From Aphelocoma coerulescens (taxonomy: Eukaryota; Chordata; Aves; Passeriformes; Corvidae): DNA of 64,000 nt. The stretch covers positions 744,001 to 808,000 of the forward strand of contig NW_027183804.1 in NCBI RefSeq assembly GCF_041296385.1. The letters run 5' to 3'. This document shows positions 11,301 through 22,990 of this stretch, one piece after another. Positions within the stretch are counted from its first letter, which is position 1; each line of letters opens with the position of its first letter. The translations under genes were made by a program, and so were the position numbers. The notes under the pieces are model-generated. The model saw nothing but the letters and a program-made list of their open reading frames with translations. It was not told the origin of the DNA and did no database searches.

Positions 11301-11376
11301 ACCTGTGGCTTGCTCTGTTCCTTGTGCTTCCATCAGTGCCTGAGCTGAGCAAAGACTCCTCTTTGCTTTGTTCCAG
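8311..11376 (+). other. HYDIN intron B-C, second part
   Basis: About 3 kb with no recognised repeat or RNA. The HYDIN exon expected between B and C (entry phase 2, exit phase 1) was looked for here and at 7417-8195 and not found. The intron ends with a good acceptor (ctttgttccag). Confidence 0.55.
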
Positions 11377-11578
11377 ATGAAACTATCCAGACAGAACTTC
11401 ATGGAGAAGCTATAGATCTCAACGTTGGGTTGAGCACATACTCCGTGGAGCTTGAGAAGTCTTACATCACCATGTTGTGCCACACAACCATGGTCATCGA
11501 AAACAGGAGTGACACCACAGCCCATTTCCAGTGGAGGACTTATCCTAATGAGGAAGAAGAGAATCAAAAGAAGATGAG
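11377..11578 (+). pseudogene. HYDIN: HYDIN exon C
   Basis: 202 nt between ttgttccag| and |gtgggt, entry phase 1, exit phase 2. It reads ETIQTELHGEAIDLNVGLST, then SVELEKSYITM and IENRSDTTAHFQWRTYP, matching the HYDIN segment with the conserved Asn-Arg-Ser and Ala-His-Phe positions. The frame is open. It cannot be joined in frame directly to exon B, which shows that an exon is missing between them. Confidence 0.85.
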
Positions 11579-11809
11579 GTGGGTTTGAAAGATGCATTTC
11601 AGTGAAATACGTGGCCCAAGACTAAAACTAATGTATGGCCTTAGGGGTTTATTGGTGCTTTTGAATGGTTTAGGTCAAGTAAACCATCTCTGAAATTAGG
11701 GTGTGTGTCCCTGGGCTTCAGGAGCTCAGCACTTCGCATTCCAGTTCCATTTATACTCCAGCCAAGGATGGCGTTTTGGGGAGGAAAGGTTGATCGCAAT
11801 GACTGGATT

Positions 11810-14220
11810 TCCTCAAGTTCTAATTGGGCTTTTGCCTCTCTAATTTTCTTCCTACGTGACCTGGCAACATCCTTAAACATTTCCTGAGTTGCCTGCCCCT
11901 CTTTCCAAAGGTCATACACCCTCTTTTTTTCCCTTAGATCCTTCAAAAGCTCCTTGCCTATCTGGGCTGGTTGTCTTCCCCATCAGCTCGTCTTTCAGCA
12001 CATTGGGACAGTCTGTTCCTGTGCCTTCAAGACTTCTTTCTTGAAGAATGTCTATCCTTCCTGGACCCCTTTGTTTTTAAAGGCTGTTTCCCAAGGTACT
12101 CTCCAAATCAGCCTCTTGAACAGGCCGAAGTCTGCCCTCCAGAAGTCCAGAGGAGAAGTTTAGTTGATGCCTCTCCTTGTTTCACTGAATATTGAGAACT
12201 CTATTATTTCACAGTCACTGTACCCCAGATGGCCTCCGACCACATCTCCCACCAGCCCTTCTCTGTTTAGGAACAGCAGGTCCAGCAGAGCTCCACCCCT
12301 TGTAGGATCACTCACCGGCTGTGATAAGAAGCTCTCCTCCATATACTCTAAGAACCTCCTAGATTGCCTCTTCTCTGCTGTGTTAAGTTCCCAGCAGACA
12401 TCTGTCAGGTTAAAGTCACCTACAAGAACAAGTGCTGGCAATCTTGAAACATCCTTCAGCTGCTTGTAGAATAACACATCCACCTCTTGGTCCTGGTTGG
12501 GTGTTCTATAACAGACTCCCCCCCTGGGATGTCAGCCTTGTTGTCCTTCCTCTGATTCTCACGCACAGGCACTCAACTTTATCATCATTAATCTCAAGTT
12601 CCATGGCGTCAAGAGCCTCCCTAATATACAGAGCCACCCCTCCACCTCTTCTCCCTCTCCCATCTCTTCTGAAGAGCTTGTAGCCATCCACTGCAGCACT
12701 CCAGTCATGCAAGTCGTCCCACCATGTTTCCACGATGGCGACTGCATCATAGCTTTTCTGCTCTACCATGACTTCCAGCTTCTCCTGTTTGTTACGTGTG
12801 TCACTAATGCGTGCATTAGTGTACGTGCACTTCAGCTGGGCTGCTGACTTCACCCCTAACTCTGGCATACCGCCCTTAGGCTCCTCTCTGGAGAGTGTGG
12901 TTTCATCCCCTTTCCCTTCAAATCTAGTTCAAAGCCCTCTCAATCAGACCTGCCAGCTCAGGGGCTCTAGCAGGCCAGGTGCCGTAAAAGTTGCCCCCTG
13001 ATCAAAAAACCCAAAATTTCACCGATGGTACCAGTCCTTAAACCACCTATTGATGATGTTTTCTTGTTCCTTTCATCATTCATCCCTGCTCCTGAAAGAA
13101 CTGAGAACACCACCTGTGCTCCTGCCCCATCAACCAGTTGACTCAGAACCTTGAAGTTCTTTTTAATTACCCTGGTGCCTTTCCTGTCAGCCTCATCACT
13201 GCCAGCCTGGACAACCAACAGAGTAATAATCAGAGAGCTGATTTAGTTCATTTAGTTATTAGGGAATCTTCTGGTGATATCTACTACCTGTATCCCAGGG
13301 AGGCAGCAGACTTCCCTGTGGAATGGATCCGGTCAACATACAGGGCCCTTAGCTCCTCTTAGAAGGGAGTCACCTACTGCAGCTACTCTTCTTAACACTT
13401 GAGATTGTGATTTGTCTGACAGACAAAGTGTAACTGAAAGACTCTCCAGACAGAATTTTTTCTTTAGTGTCATCTGCCTGACCCTCTGGATCCAGGGCCT
13501 CGTACCTCTTCTGTCAGGGCATCTGTGTAGGTGATGGGGGTCAGGATGGAATTTTATTACCTCCCCAGAAGGGACCCATTTCCATTCCCCACCATCTCCT
13601 AGGTCTTCTCCTTCTGCCTGGTGGCAGGAAGGGCAGGGCTCCTCTGACTGCTGCTGAGCTTCTCTCAGGGTTGGAAGGGTGTAACTCCACCAGCCTTTTT
13701 CCCTTTCCCTCTCCCTAATACTCCCTCAGCCTTTCCACTTCTTCCTTAAGCTCTGCCACCGGACAGAACAGATCATCCACCTGCTCACACCACACACAGG
13801 TGTCTTGTGCGCTGTCCTCTGGCACTAATGCCAGGCTCAGACCCTCCCTGCAGCCAGGGGCCTGCACAGCTGCATCCTTCCTGGGGGTTCTGTTTGGGTT
13901 AGTACACTCTCGCTGGCAGCAGCAGCAATGGCTTTTGATAATTTGTAAGCCATTCCTGGGGAGAGGGGGAAATGCAAGCTCCTCAGAACCAGCAAAAAGA
14001 CACGAGCCACTACCAGGAGGGTAGGTGGCTGCACCCTTTCTGTTCAGCCTGCTTGCGTGAATGGCCACGCAAAAACCGACAAACTGCGTGCCAAAACTGC
14101 CGTGCCAAAACTGCCATAGCAAGCCCCTGTTTGCTGCGGTCTGGGTCACTCCCACTCCCCAGCGCCATTTTAAATTGCCTGCCAAGGACCAGGCGATCGA
14201 CCCTCGCCAAGCTTGAATGG
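11810..14220 (-). mobile_element. CR1 LINE, 5' part, no 3' end
   Basis: Minus strand, 5' to 3': a GC-rich leader (about 14220-13900); an ORF1 remnant with the Cys and coiled segment CPVAELKEEVERLR (13830-13715); an ORF1 esterase-like segment (13218-12967); the ORF2 endonuclease start with IVETWWDD and AAVDGYKLFRRD (12868-12506); and the endonuclease end with LVLVGDFNLTDVCW (12483-12160). It stops after a linker (KKIREAKAQLELE) at about 11810, before reverse transcriptase. The endonuclease parts are in different frames, so the copy is dead. CR1 copies usually lose the 5' end and keep the 3' end; this one is the reverse. Confidence 0.85.
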
Positions 14221-15353
14221 ATGGCAAGAGGGTCCTTTAGTGCCCTGGGCTTCTTGGTTTTCTACTGTTCTCTATCTACTTACACAGTATCTGACTTCCA
14301 TGCAAGCTCTGTGTGTTAAAAGAAAACCCCTTGACATTCTCTGGCTACTTCCCTGGACTGTTTATTTCCATTTTTTCCCACTTGCCTGCCTCAGCCTGGA
14401 CCCCAAGTGATCCACTTTCCCCTCAGAAGCAACTAGGTTTCCCCACAGTTAACTTCAGCCTGGTTTTGGTTTTGTGGGTTTTTTTCCAATTACATTTGTT
14501 TTCATGCCATTTTGTGTCCTAGACTTTGACCATGACGTTTTGTTCTTCCTTACTTCCAGTCTTAGGGATGGTTTTAGCTCCAAGGCTACTGTCCTGCTGT
14601 GAGATCTCAGAGCAGAGAGGACATTTTTATGAGAGGAGACAGTGCACGATCCTTTCCCTCTCAGCACATTCTATGAACATGCACTGGGATGGGACCCAAA
14701 AAGCCCTGGATCATGAAAAAGTCTCTCCAGGAGTTTGCTGTCTCCCTCCTGCACAACAAAAGTCCCTTCCCTTCTCAGGGCCTCTGTTTTCATGCATATA
14801 AAACCTTGAATGTCACTGAAGGGATGCAATGTCTGAATTCATCAATTGCCTTTGGAAGTGCTCTGGGATGCTCTCATGGAAGGCAGAATAGGGAACAGGG
14901 CAGGTTGAAAATGAAAGAAACAAAGAGTGATGCTGGTGACCTGTAGCTGCAATCCAGCTTAGTTTCCTCTTCCCAGGGAAGTCCTGCAATGGATACTCCT
15001 TGATCTTGATCTGCCTCCCCTGAGTAGCTTAGCTTATGGAAAAGCCATTTGGGGTGGCTGGTGGATTCCCCTCAGCTGTGGCAGAGGTTTTGAGCCAGAA
15101 GGTTCTCTTGAGGGCTGCTGGCTTTCGAAACCTCTCCTGAGCTTGTAAGTGTGGAGTAAAACTGCATGCCATGCCAGTGAACAACAAGTGATCCTCTGAT
15201 CCATTTGGGACCCCGTGGGTCGGGGTCAGCCCCTTGCTGAGGAGCTGCTGCTGCTACTCTCCAGGTGCTTTGCTCTCCTGCACTTACACTGATCTCTGCA
15301 AATATGTGGCTTATTAAATGATCTGCTGGGTTCGTCTCTCCCTGCGGCTGCAG
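14221..15353 (+). other. HYDIN intron C-D
   Basis: About 1.1 kb after the CR1 copy. No repeat was recognised. It ends with acceptor ctgcggctgcag before exon D. Confidence 0.55.
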
Positions 15354-15546
15354 GCTCTATCATTTGCTTAGTCTGGAGAAAGGGGTCTGGCTGGAAAATT
15401 TACTGGAGGAGAAAAAAGTAATGGAGGAGCTGGGCACTTGTGAAGATCGCACTGCCATCCTGAGCGACATGGTCGATGAGGAGATGGCAAAGGTGCAACA
15501 AGACTCCATACTGTTCTCCGATGAAATTTTTTTCATTGAGCCACTG
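15354..15546 (+). pseudogene. HYDIN: HYDIN exon D with lost splice donor
   Basis: 193 nt, entry phase 2, exit phase 0. The first base completes the codon left by exon C (AG|G), giving KMRLYHLLSLEKG. Further on it reads ILSDMVDEEMAKVQQDSILF and IFFIEPL, matching HYDIN up to the Glu-Pro-Leu that precedes exon E. The expected donor after CCACTG is CTGAGTAA instead of GTGAGTAA. Read-through meets a stop within five codons. A GT four bases further (ctga|gtaata) would shift the frame into exon E. Confidence 0.8.
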
Positions 15547-16275
15547 CTGAGTAATAGCTGAGAACCTCATCTCCTCTTCCTCCTCCCTCCCCCCTTCCCG
15601 TCACCTCCCCCCCCATGTGGTCACTCAGCAGATCCTCAGCTGGCTTGATGTGCTGACAGGGAAGACATCCATTTTCTGATGAGGCTAGAGAGCTCACTAC
15701 TAAAAGCATTTCTGCCCTGCGGGCTCAAGGCAGGGGTGGGAGCCTGAAAAAGCCAAGGCCTGTCCTTGCCGTGTCCACAGGGACCAGTTATTGTAGGTAG
15801 GGGCTACCCCGTGGTGTGTGGGGTTTAGCAGGGGTGCTGGAGCACTGCCAGTTCACATATTGACCTGAAGCATGCAATGGTTCACTGGGAAAAGGAGGCC
15901 AAATTCAGCCCAAGGTTAATCATAGAAATGCCAATCCCTTCGTATAACCACGACTTGCACTAAGTTTCTGAGTCTCCCTTCCAGTGTCATCTGCGAGCCT
16001 GGACACAAGGCTGGCAGGTTCAAATGGGCTTTTTGGGTTCTGCTGCACACAGGGACAGAAAACCTTTTCCTTTTCTGTTTATGCAAACAAAGCCCCACCT
16101 CCTGCCATCAGCCAGAGCCCTGATTCTGAGTACTGGCACAGTGAGAGATGATGAATGCCTAATGTCTGCACAGTGCAAAATCCCTTCTCATCTTGGAGTA
16201 AACCCTAGAATAATCCCAACCACCTCTGCTTTCTTTCAAAACAGGTTAAACTAATATTTTTATTTCCAAGGAAGG
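15547..16275 (+). other. HYDIN intron D-E, first part
   Basis: No features recognised before the solo LTR at 16276. Confidence 0.5.
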
Positions 16276-16971
16276 TGTTAGGATCAGAGTTAGGAAAAGT
16301 TGGCTTTCACAAAGTTGTTGGTTAATTGTTGAAATAAAAATTGGTAATTAGGGGATAAAGAAAGTTGTTAATGAGTTGGTTGAGGGTTTCCACAGTTGAG
16401 CAATTGTGCATTGATCAGGTTTTAATTGTTGTAATTTATTCAAGGTTAAAAGTCATTAGTTACTGTGTTAATTATATTTATTGTTAATAAAAATCATTAT
16501 AGGGATTGTGGTACAAAATGGGGAACAGGAGAATGTTCCAGAACCTCTATGAGGTAACCAAAGAGGGAGGTCCCCCGAACCTATGAGGTAATCAAAAGGG
16601 AGGGCTTCAGCCGTTATCTACATAAGGGTGGAAAAGAAGGACTTTTACTGGATGTACCCCGGAGCAGTCAGAAGACCCCAGACAACAGCCAAAGGACAAG
16701 GAGCCAACCAAAGGACTCTAGACATGGGATAGGCAAGCAGGATGCTCTGGCTGGGCGGGGAAAGGGGCGGCCGGGAGGCGGGCACTAGGGGGATAAAATG
16801 TGTCACCTGAGGCTAGGAGAGGAGCCTTTTATTTGCCCCGGCCTGCGTCAAGCTTTCAGTGCTGCTCCCTTTGTCTTGTGTGAGACAACTAGCCACAAGT
16901 GGTCTCTTACTGTCTTTTATTTCTTGTTAATAAGTTTATTTTAAAGCTCAATCCTGAGCCCATTTTTAACA
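16276..16971 (+). mobile_element. solo LTR with 4-bp TSD
   Basis: 696 bp starting TGTTAGGATC and ending TTTTTAACA (terminal inverted TGTTA/TAACA), flanked by AAGG on both sides (16272-16275 and 16972-16975). A TATA-like ggataaaatg lies at about 16790-16800 and the sequence upstream is GC-rich. TG...CA ends with a 4-bp duplication fit an ERV1-type LTR; an ERVL origin (5 bp) cannot be excluded. Confidence 0.75.
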
Positions 16972-17312
16972 AAGGAGATCGTGTTCTCTTCTTGGTTATT
17001 CCTGTGGCCCATCTAAGGCCAAGAGCCGCCAGTGCACAATGGCAGTTACACACCACTGTAGCTGACAGCAGCGTGAAATCACCAAGAGCTTGTGTAAGAG
17101 CAGTAGGAATATTGTGGAGAGTGGGAGCTCATCGGCTGAGCATTAAGAGCTCCCAGCGGTGTGTTGAGCTTGGTTTGGTTTCCGCGGGCTCCTTGTGTTG
17201 TTCACTCCTGCCTCAACATTGATGCTCTAAATAAAGGTTTACAGGACTGTGGGTAAAAACAAGAAATGTGATATTATAATATAAGTGGTTTGCTGTCTCT
17301 TTCTTGTTTTAG
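16972..17312 (+). other. HYDIN intron D-E, second part
   Basis: 340 bp with no recognised element, ending in acceptor tttcttgttttag. Confidence 0.55.
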
Positions 17313-17412
17313 GAGGGAGAGATCGGGCCAAATTGTTCGGCCAAAGTCAAGGTGACCTTTAAACCCCAAGAAGTGCTAGAGTATCAAAGTGTGGCTTACT
17401 GCAACATATCAG
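17313..17412 (+). pseudogene. HYDIN: HYDIN exon E
   Basis: 100 nt between cttgttttag| and |gtacag, entry phase 0, exit phase 1. It reads EGEIGPNCSAKVKVTFKPQE then VLEYQSVAYCNIS, a typical HYDIN ASH-domain end. The frame is open. It should directly follow the Glu-Pro-Leu end of exon D. Confidence 0.85.
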
Positions 17413-18120
17413 GTACAGCTCCTTTCCCCTGCTCCTCTCGCCCACAGTGAAGCCATGGTGCAAGCCCGAGCCTGTTGGGCTCCCACGTAACTGCTGGGAA
17501 GAGTCCGTGGTCAGCGGGGCAGTGCTGGCACATCCCCACTGTCCCTGCAGCTTCCAGGGAGTCTCCTGTGCAAGGCCAGGGCTCAGAGCACCTGTGTCTG
17601 GATTACTGATCCCAGAACAACCCAGGCAGTGCAGGGAGAAGCTTTCATGCCATGGCTTTGCCAGCATTTCCTCAAAGGCCAAAGAGCTACAGAGCAGAAG
17701 AGCACTAAGTCCTTCTAGACCACTGACCTCCAGGATGGGTCCATTTTACATGGATCCATCATCAGGCAGTGGGAGCTGAGTTAGAAATGTGCTCCCTGAC
17801 CCTGGATCACCTCCCACTGCCCAGACATCACCAGACCAGAGGTGGCTGAGGCCCGCAGAGCCTCGGGTGTTTGTGGAAGGACCACCCTTGGCCAGCACCT
17901 GCTTCTCTCCTGTGTGGGAATTGTCACCTTACAGCTCTCAGTCTGTGGAAATAGAACACAGTGCTGAGTGTCAGAAGTTGAGGGCTTTGGCAACAGAGTC
18001 CTGTGCTGCTGGGCCACCTACAAAACCCAATGTGCCAGGTAGCAATTGCCAAACTCTTTATGAGCTTTGTGCCTTCACTGGATGGATTTCAAAGCTCCTC
18101 TAAGTGCATGGGAAGGAACC
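17413..18120 (+). other. HYDIN intron E-F, first part
   Basis: About 700 bp with nothing recognised. Confidence 0.5.
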
Positions 18121-18415
18121 CATAGAATCACGTTAAGTATGTTAAGAATGGAATGGACTTTAAAGATCCCCTAGTCCCAAGCCTCCTGCCATGGGCAGGG
18201 CCATCTGCCACTAGACCAGGTAGCTCCAAGCCCCATCCAGCCTGGCTTTGAACACTTTTGGGGCTGGAACCTCCACAAAGTCCCTGGGCAGCCTGTTCTA
18301 GTGTCTCACCACCCTCACAGTAAAAATTTCTTCCTAGTATCTAACCTAAATTTCCTTTTTTTCAGTCTGTACCCATTACTCCTTGTCCTGTCACTACAGG
18401 GCATCAGAGATGTTT
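18121..18415 (-). mobile_element. CR1 LINE 3' end
   Basis: The + strand starts catagaatca and continues with the reverse complement of the CR1 3' region (cctgccatgggcagggccat, ccatccagcctggctttgaa, cctcaccaccctcacagtaa without the first base). A 5'-truncated copy ending in the typical ATTCTATG-like tail. Boundaries are accurate to a few bases on the tail side only. Confidence 0.85.
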
Positions 18416-18645
18416 TAAACTCAGCAAACTGGTGGCTAAATTAGAAACCAGCCCAAGGAATGGGTTAGAAATTGGAAGTCAGCCCTAAGGGATATCTCCT
18501 GAGGGAAGAAAAGGGTCCATATCTTCTCTTGGAGCATCAGGAGCTGGTTGCATCCAGCTCAGAGTCAGGGACTACCATTGAGGCAGCCTGGAAAATACAG
18601 GATAACAGAGAGAATTATTGTACTGAAATGGACATCCTTCCACAG

Positions 18646-18765
18646 GCTGTGAGACCAGGCTGCCCTTGAAGCTCAGATGGGAAGGCAAAGGACCCTGGGT
18701 TGAAGTCAGCTATCATACACTGAACCTTGGGAACATATATGTCAACACACCTCACGCTCATAGAG
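18646..18765 (+). pseudogene. HYDIN: HYDIN exon F with one extra base
   Basis: 120 nt between cttccacag| and |gtgagt. It reads CETRLPLKLRWEGKGPWVEV, then SYHTLNLGNIYVNTPHAH, matching the HYDIN segment with the Gly-x-Gly-Pro motif. From its entry phase (1) it would leave one base over, but exon G needs phase 0. One base is extra, most likely the A in cat-a-gag at the very end. Joined as it stands, exon G is read out of frame and stops within a few codons. Confidence 0.8.
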
Positions 18766-19900
18766 GTGAGTAGCAGGGTTGGGGTGGATCCTGATGCCTC
18801 CTGAGGCAGCAGCGAGCCTGGTGGACCTGTGGAATTCCTGGCAACTTGGGCAGTTGTGAGCAGGGAATATTTGATGTACTGCTCAAATCTGGAGGGGTCA
18901 GGAAGGCATGTCTGCTGTTCATGAAGCCCCAAACCCTGCTTTTTGGCAGCCTTCCTTGGCCATCAGCTGGGGAAAGCCTTGCCCCATGAAAGCAACACTG
19001 GGTCAAAAAGCTGCATGTGCAGAGGCTTTTGTTCCAGTCCCAGACACAAATCAGCTTTGTGCTCAGGCTGTCCAAAAGCAGCTGGAACAAACTGGCTGCA
19101 TTTGAGTTCGAGTCCATTGCAAACAGTCCAGTGCCTCCTGCCTATTCCTGGCAGTCGGAGGAAAGCCATCCACTCTCCTGGCTCAGCACTGGTCAAGGGG
19201 GCTTGGGAGTGCTTTCTCTTGCTGAACAGTCCCTCACCACACTTCAGCCTTGGTGCATCTCTGGCTTTAGAAAAAGTGTTCCTGGAAATAAAGTAAAGGA
19301 ATTTTCTACATATTTGCCTCCACCCCAATATTGTCAAGTTTGCAAAACAAAAAAACAAAAAAACCAAAGAGAGCAACTGAAATAGGTAGGAAATGAGGTA
19401 CTACATCATGCCAGACACTTTCAAAAGCTTGGCTGTGGAAGGAAAAGGTGGTGATGGTCTGTCTATACAGTTTCATGCTGGTGCCTCGTTTATCAACGAA
19501 TTGTTTCCATGATCTGAGAAAAGGCGAATGAGTAGATGGTACTGTTGGAGCTGTGCTAACCGGGGCAGCAGCAGCAGCTCTGTGGTGATTCACTACGCAG
19601 CTGCAATCACCTCACGTTGCTCCCAGGGCCAGGTCTGAATGAGCTTGGTGATGCTGACCAGAGGCGGACTGCTCTGTGTCCATGGGATAACCCCAGGGTG
19701 ACTCTGGTTATGTGAAGTTACCATTGCTTTGCATGAAAACCCAAAGGCAGAACTTGTCCTGTTGTATTTTTTTGTCTTCTGTCGTTCAGCAGCACAAAGC
19801 ATCTTCTGCCCTTTCCAGGTGTCAGTTGCTTCATTAGAAAATAACTCCCAAGAAGGGAAGATTCCACATGTAGTTCCATTTTGCTTTCTTGCTGCTGCAG
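18766..19900 (+). other. HYDIN intron F-G
   Basis: About 1.1 kb without a recognised repeat, apart from an A-rich run near 19345-19365. It ends in a strong acceptor (cttgctgctgcag). Confidence 0.55.
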
Positions 19901-20124
19901 GTGGATCTGATTAACAAGGGCCCTACTGATGCTCACTTCACCTTCATGCCTCCAACTGCACACGTGGCCTACTGCTTCGAGCTTGCGCCCAGGAAGGACA
20001 TCATTGCACCAGACGAGAGACAGACTATTCAGATCTCCTTAAAAGCCACCCTGTTGGGGATGTTTGATGAAGAATTCGAGTTCAGTGTGGCTGGATCTCC
20101 TATGCCTGCAGCACTGAGAATCAA
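19901..20124 (+). pseudogene. HYDIN: HYDIN exon G
   Basis: 224 nt between gctgctgcag| and |gtaagg, entry phase 0, exit phase 2. It reads VDLINKGPTDAHFTFMPPTA, then FELAPRKDIIAPDERQTIQI and GMFDEEFEFSVAGSPMPAAL, a near-complete ASH domain of HYDIN with the usual Pro-Pro-Thr and Gly-Ser-Pro positions. The frame is fully open. Confidence 0.88.
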
Positions 20125-22022
20125 GTAAGGAGTCTGGGAGCTTGGTGGGCACATCTGTAGCTGACTCTGGGACATCCCCCACTTACCTCATTTTGGGGTG
20201 GAGCAGAGAAAAAAGGTGTTTCCTGAGGTCATAATCTCTGCTCTGATCCTGACATTGCCTTAGTGTGAGGATGCCTGCTGCCCTGTGTGGGTACCCAGGA
20301 GCTGGAGTGACTCCTCCCTGCAGGGATCTCCCTCTGCCTTGAACCATGGCAGGCAGTGGGATGGATCAGCTTTGGGCAGTAGCTGCTCCGGCATGTCCCA
20401 CCTGAATAACAGCCAGCAAGGCCTCCAGGGCTTTGGAGATGGGCCAGCCTGGGTGATTGTGCGCCAGAAGCAGCATTTTTAAATCCTCTGATAAGAATTG
20501 GTCCTAATGGGGCAGCAGCAGCCTCACCTCAGCTCTCATGCTCATGCATGGAGACAGGCTGAGCTCCCAACTCATGTGCAGAGAGTGCTCTGGTACCTCC
20601 TTTCCACAGCCAGGAAAGGGCTGATGTGGGACAGGGAACTCTGCAGCAGGGACTGTCACAAGAACTTGGCCTTCATTCCATGGGCTGGTGCCATTGCAAG
20701 AGATAATCCTTGCCTAGCAAAAGGGAGAAGGGGTGATAATAGGGGAGGCAGAGCTCACGTCTCAGAACCACAGCAGTGTGAGGGCTTGTCCCTGCTAGCC
20801 TGAGCCATGTGCGGGTGGGATAATGTAGTGTAAGCAGGAAAGCTGATGCTGGCTGCTCTGGAGCTTTGGAGCTAGGCTGCTGCTGTTGGGGGGCACTGGG
20901 TTAAGGCAGTAAAGAAATGAAAGCAATCTGCAGTTGATTGTACCTTGTATCGATAAGGGAAAATGGATGAAAGAGAACAAGAAGGTTATTACTAAGCGAG
21001 AGAAAAGTGGTAAGTAGGTCTGCCCATAGTAGAGAAACAATTCTGCTGGCTTTGTTTTTGGAGGAAAAGTGCTAGGTTTTTATTTTGGAAATCAAGAGGG
21101 AACCTTTTAACATCAAATAATTGATTCTCCTCTGTCCCTCCCCCAAACAGGTCATGGGCTGTTATTGCATAAGCAGCTTTCTCCTTGAGCAAGGCGTCTC
21201 TTGTTGACATGTGTAGAGCAGAGCCAATGGCAGTCCTGTGAATACAATAGAAGGCACAGTTCACTGGTGCTTGATTTTTAACCAGAAGCCAGAGTGGGCA
21301 TTGATTGGCATCAACCATGAAATAAACTTGTGAGTGTTGCTTCAAGTGCTGATTTCAATGGGTGTTGGTGACTTTTGGAGCCTGTGTCTGCTGAGTTCAA
21401 GGGCAGGTGAGGTGGTGTGGTAGATTGAGGACACCCATGTTTGGTTGTTTAAACCATTGCTCTTGGCTGTGTCAGCTGATGCACTGGGGACAAGCTGGTC
21501 CTTTCCTCTTAAGATTCATCTGTTCACTGTGTAGGATTGCTGCTGCTCTTTTCAGAAGATGTTTGGGGCTCCCCTGGCTTCATGTCTCAAAACTCTGTCT
21601 GTAATTACTGTGTGGGTCCTGAGAAAGCTCCATGGAAACACCAGTTACAGCTAAGAAGTGGCAAATCAGGGAAGCTGTGGCTGGAAAGGCTGGTTACAGA
21701 AGTCCATCACATTTCAGATGGGGAAACTGGCACAGAGCCATGTCTGGGTGTGTGTTCAGGGTCCTTCGTGGGACCAGCAGCAACTCCAGGGCACTTCCTG
21801 CCTGCCCTGTGCCCAAAGCCCCATCAGGGGCTGTTGGCTGCTGACCACTTGGCTTTGGCTGCCTCCTGTCCACATGGACACTGTGCTGAGCAAATGGTGG
21901 TGTGTTGGTTTGAAACCCATGGTGCCCCTGACACCAGGTTTTCTGCCCCTGAACCACAACAGGCGGATGCTTTGCAATTCCCTTTAACCAAGCCATTGCC
22001 TCCTCTGTCCTTGTTATCGCAG
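20125..22022 (+). other. HYDIN intron G-H
   Basis: About 1.9 kb of intron with no element I can name. The acceptor is ccttgttatcgcag. Confidence 0.55.
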
Positions 22023-22090
22023 GGGGTGCATTGATGGACCGAATTTACACTTGGACATCAAAGAGATCGACTTTGGTGACATTGCCTTTG
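22023..22090 (+). pseudogene. HYDIN: HYDIN exon H
   Basis: 68 nt between ttatcgcag| and |gtgagt, entry phase 2, exit phase 1. It completes the Lys codon of exon G and reads GCIDGPNLHLDIKEIDFGDI then AFG, the start of the next HYDIN ASH domain. Phase fits both neighbours. The following exon (I) lies 11.3 kb downstream because the provirus sits in this intron. Confidence 0.83.
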
Positions 22091-22286
22091 GTGAGTGTTC
22101 CCTGGGCTTGGATGCAGTGTGAGGGGTCTGTGCATTCCAAAATTGAGCACGTAAGAGCATCCATCACTCACGTTCTGCCTCTTCAGGGTGTGAACTGCAG
22201 GGCTGCTGGTGCCTCAGGTAGCATTTTGCCATCGTCAGATCAAATAGAACCAAGGAATAGAATGTCAGTATGTTCTGGTGTGTCTC

Positions 22287-22990
22287 TGTCCTGGTTTAAA
22301 AGACAGATGTCTGCCAAGAAAGGCAGGAATCTTCATGGAATGGAAAGATGACCCCCTCCCTCCAAATTATTGTACCTTTGAAATTACAGGGCTTCCAGGC
22401 AAACATCTGGGAAAAGGAATAACAGGTCTTTACTAGAATAGATCAGGACAGCACAAACAACAACACAATAACAGAAGATTCCAACCCACCGAGTACTGTG
22501 TTTTCCTTTGGGTGTGATTATGATCCCAGGCAGGAGGAGCTGTTGGTTCTGGTAGGGCAGTGATCCTCTCCCAGCTGGCATCGGCAGGGAAGGAAGCGGG
22601 GAAATCACTCCTTTTGCAAACTCAGGGTCAGCAGGCGATCTCGGCACTGCTGAACAGCAGCAGGCAGGAGGGGGGAAGGCAGGCAGGTTCGATCGTAGTG
22701 CCGAGTTGCAGCGTAGCGGAGTCCCGGGGCCGAGCACACAAGCTCCTGCAGCACCACGTGGCCGACCTTCCCGATCCCTGAGAGGAAGGAACGAAAGGTC
22801 CGCTCCCTGCGAAATCTCAGGTCCGAGTTCACAACCGCTCGTGGCATCACACCACAATTCCTGAAAAACCCCGAACGCAAAAGCCCACCCCCACAGCCAA
22901 AATCCTCCAAAACCTCTATCCCCCTTCCCAGACCAAGGGAAAAATTTGCTACGAAGCCTGAACTCATAACAATGAAGTTCATGAACTTTT
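22287..22990 (-). repeat. LTR/ERV-derived segment
   Basis: The + strand begins tgtcctggtttaaaagacag, a start I associate with abundant songbird LTR-type repeats. It has a GC-rich middle and ends near ttcattgccttcctg. ctttactagaa on the + strand resembles an inverted polyadenylation region. Family and orientation are tentative, and I found no clear duplication at the ends. Confidence 0.45.

Noticed and set aside
13715..14227. 170-codon minus-strand frame as a separate host gene
   Set aside because: The C-terminal part carries the CR1 ORF1 segment (CPVAELKEEVERLR) and the rest is the CR1 leader, so it belongs to the LINE copy.
22384..22982. Minus-strand frames of 125-157 codons as genes
   Set aside because: They lie in an LTR-like GC-rich segment and show no recognisable domain.
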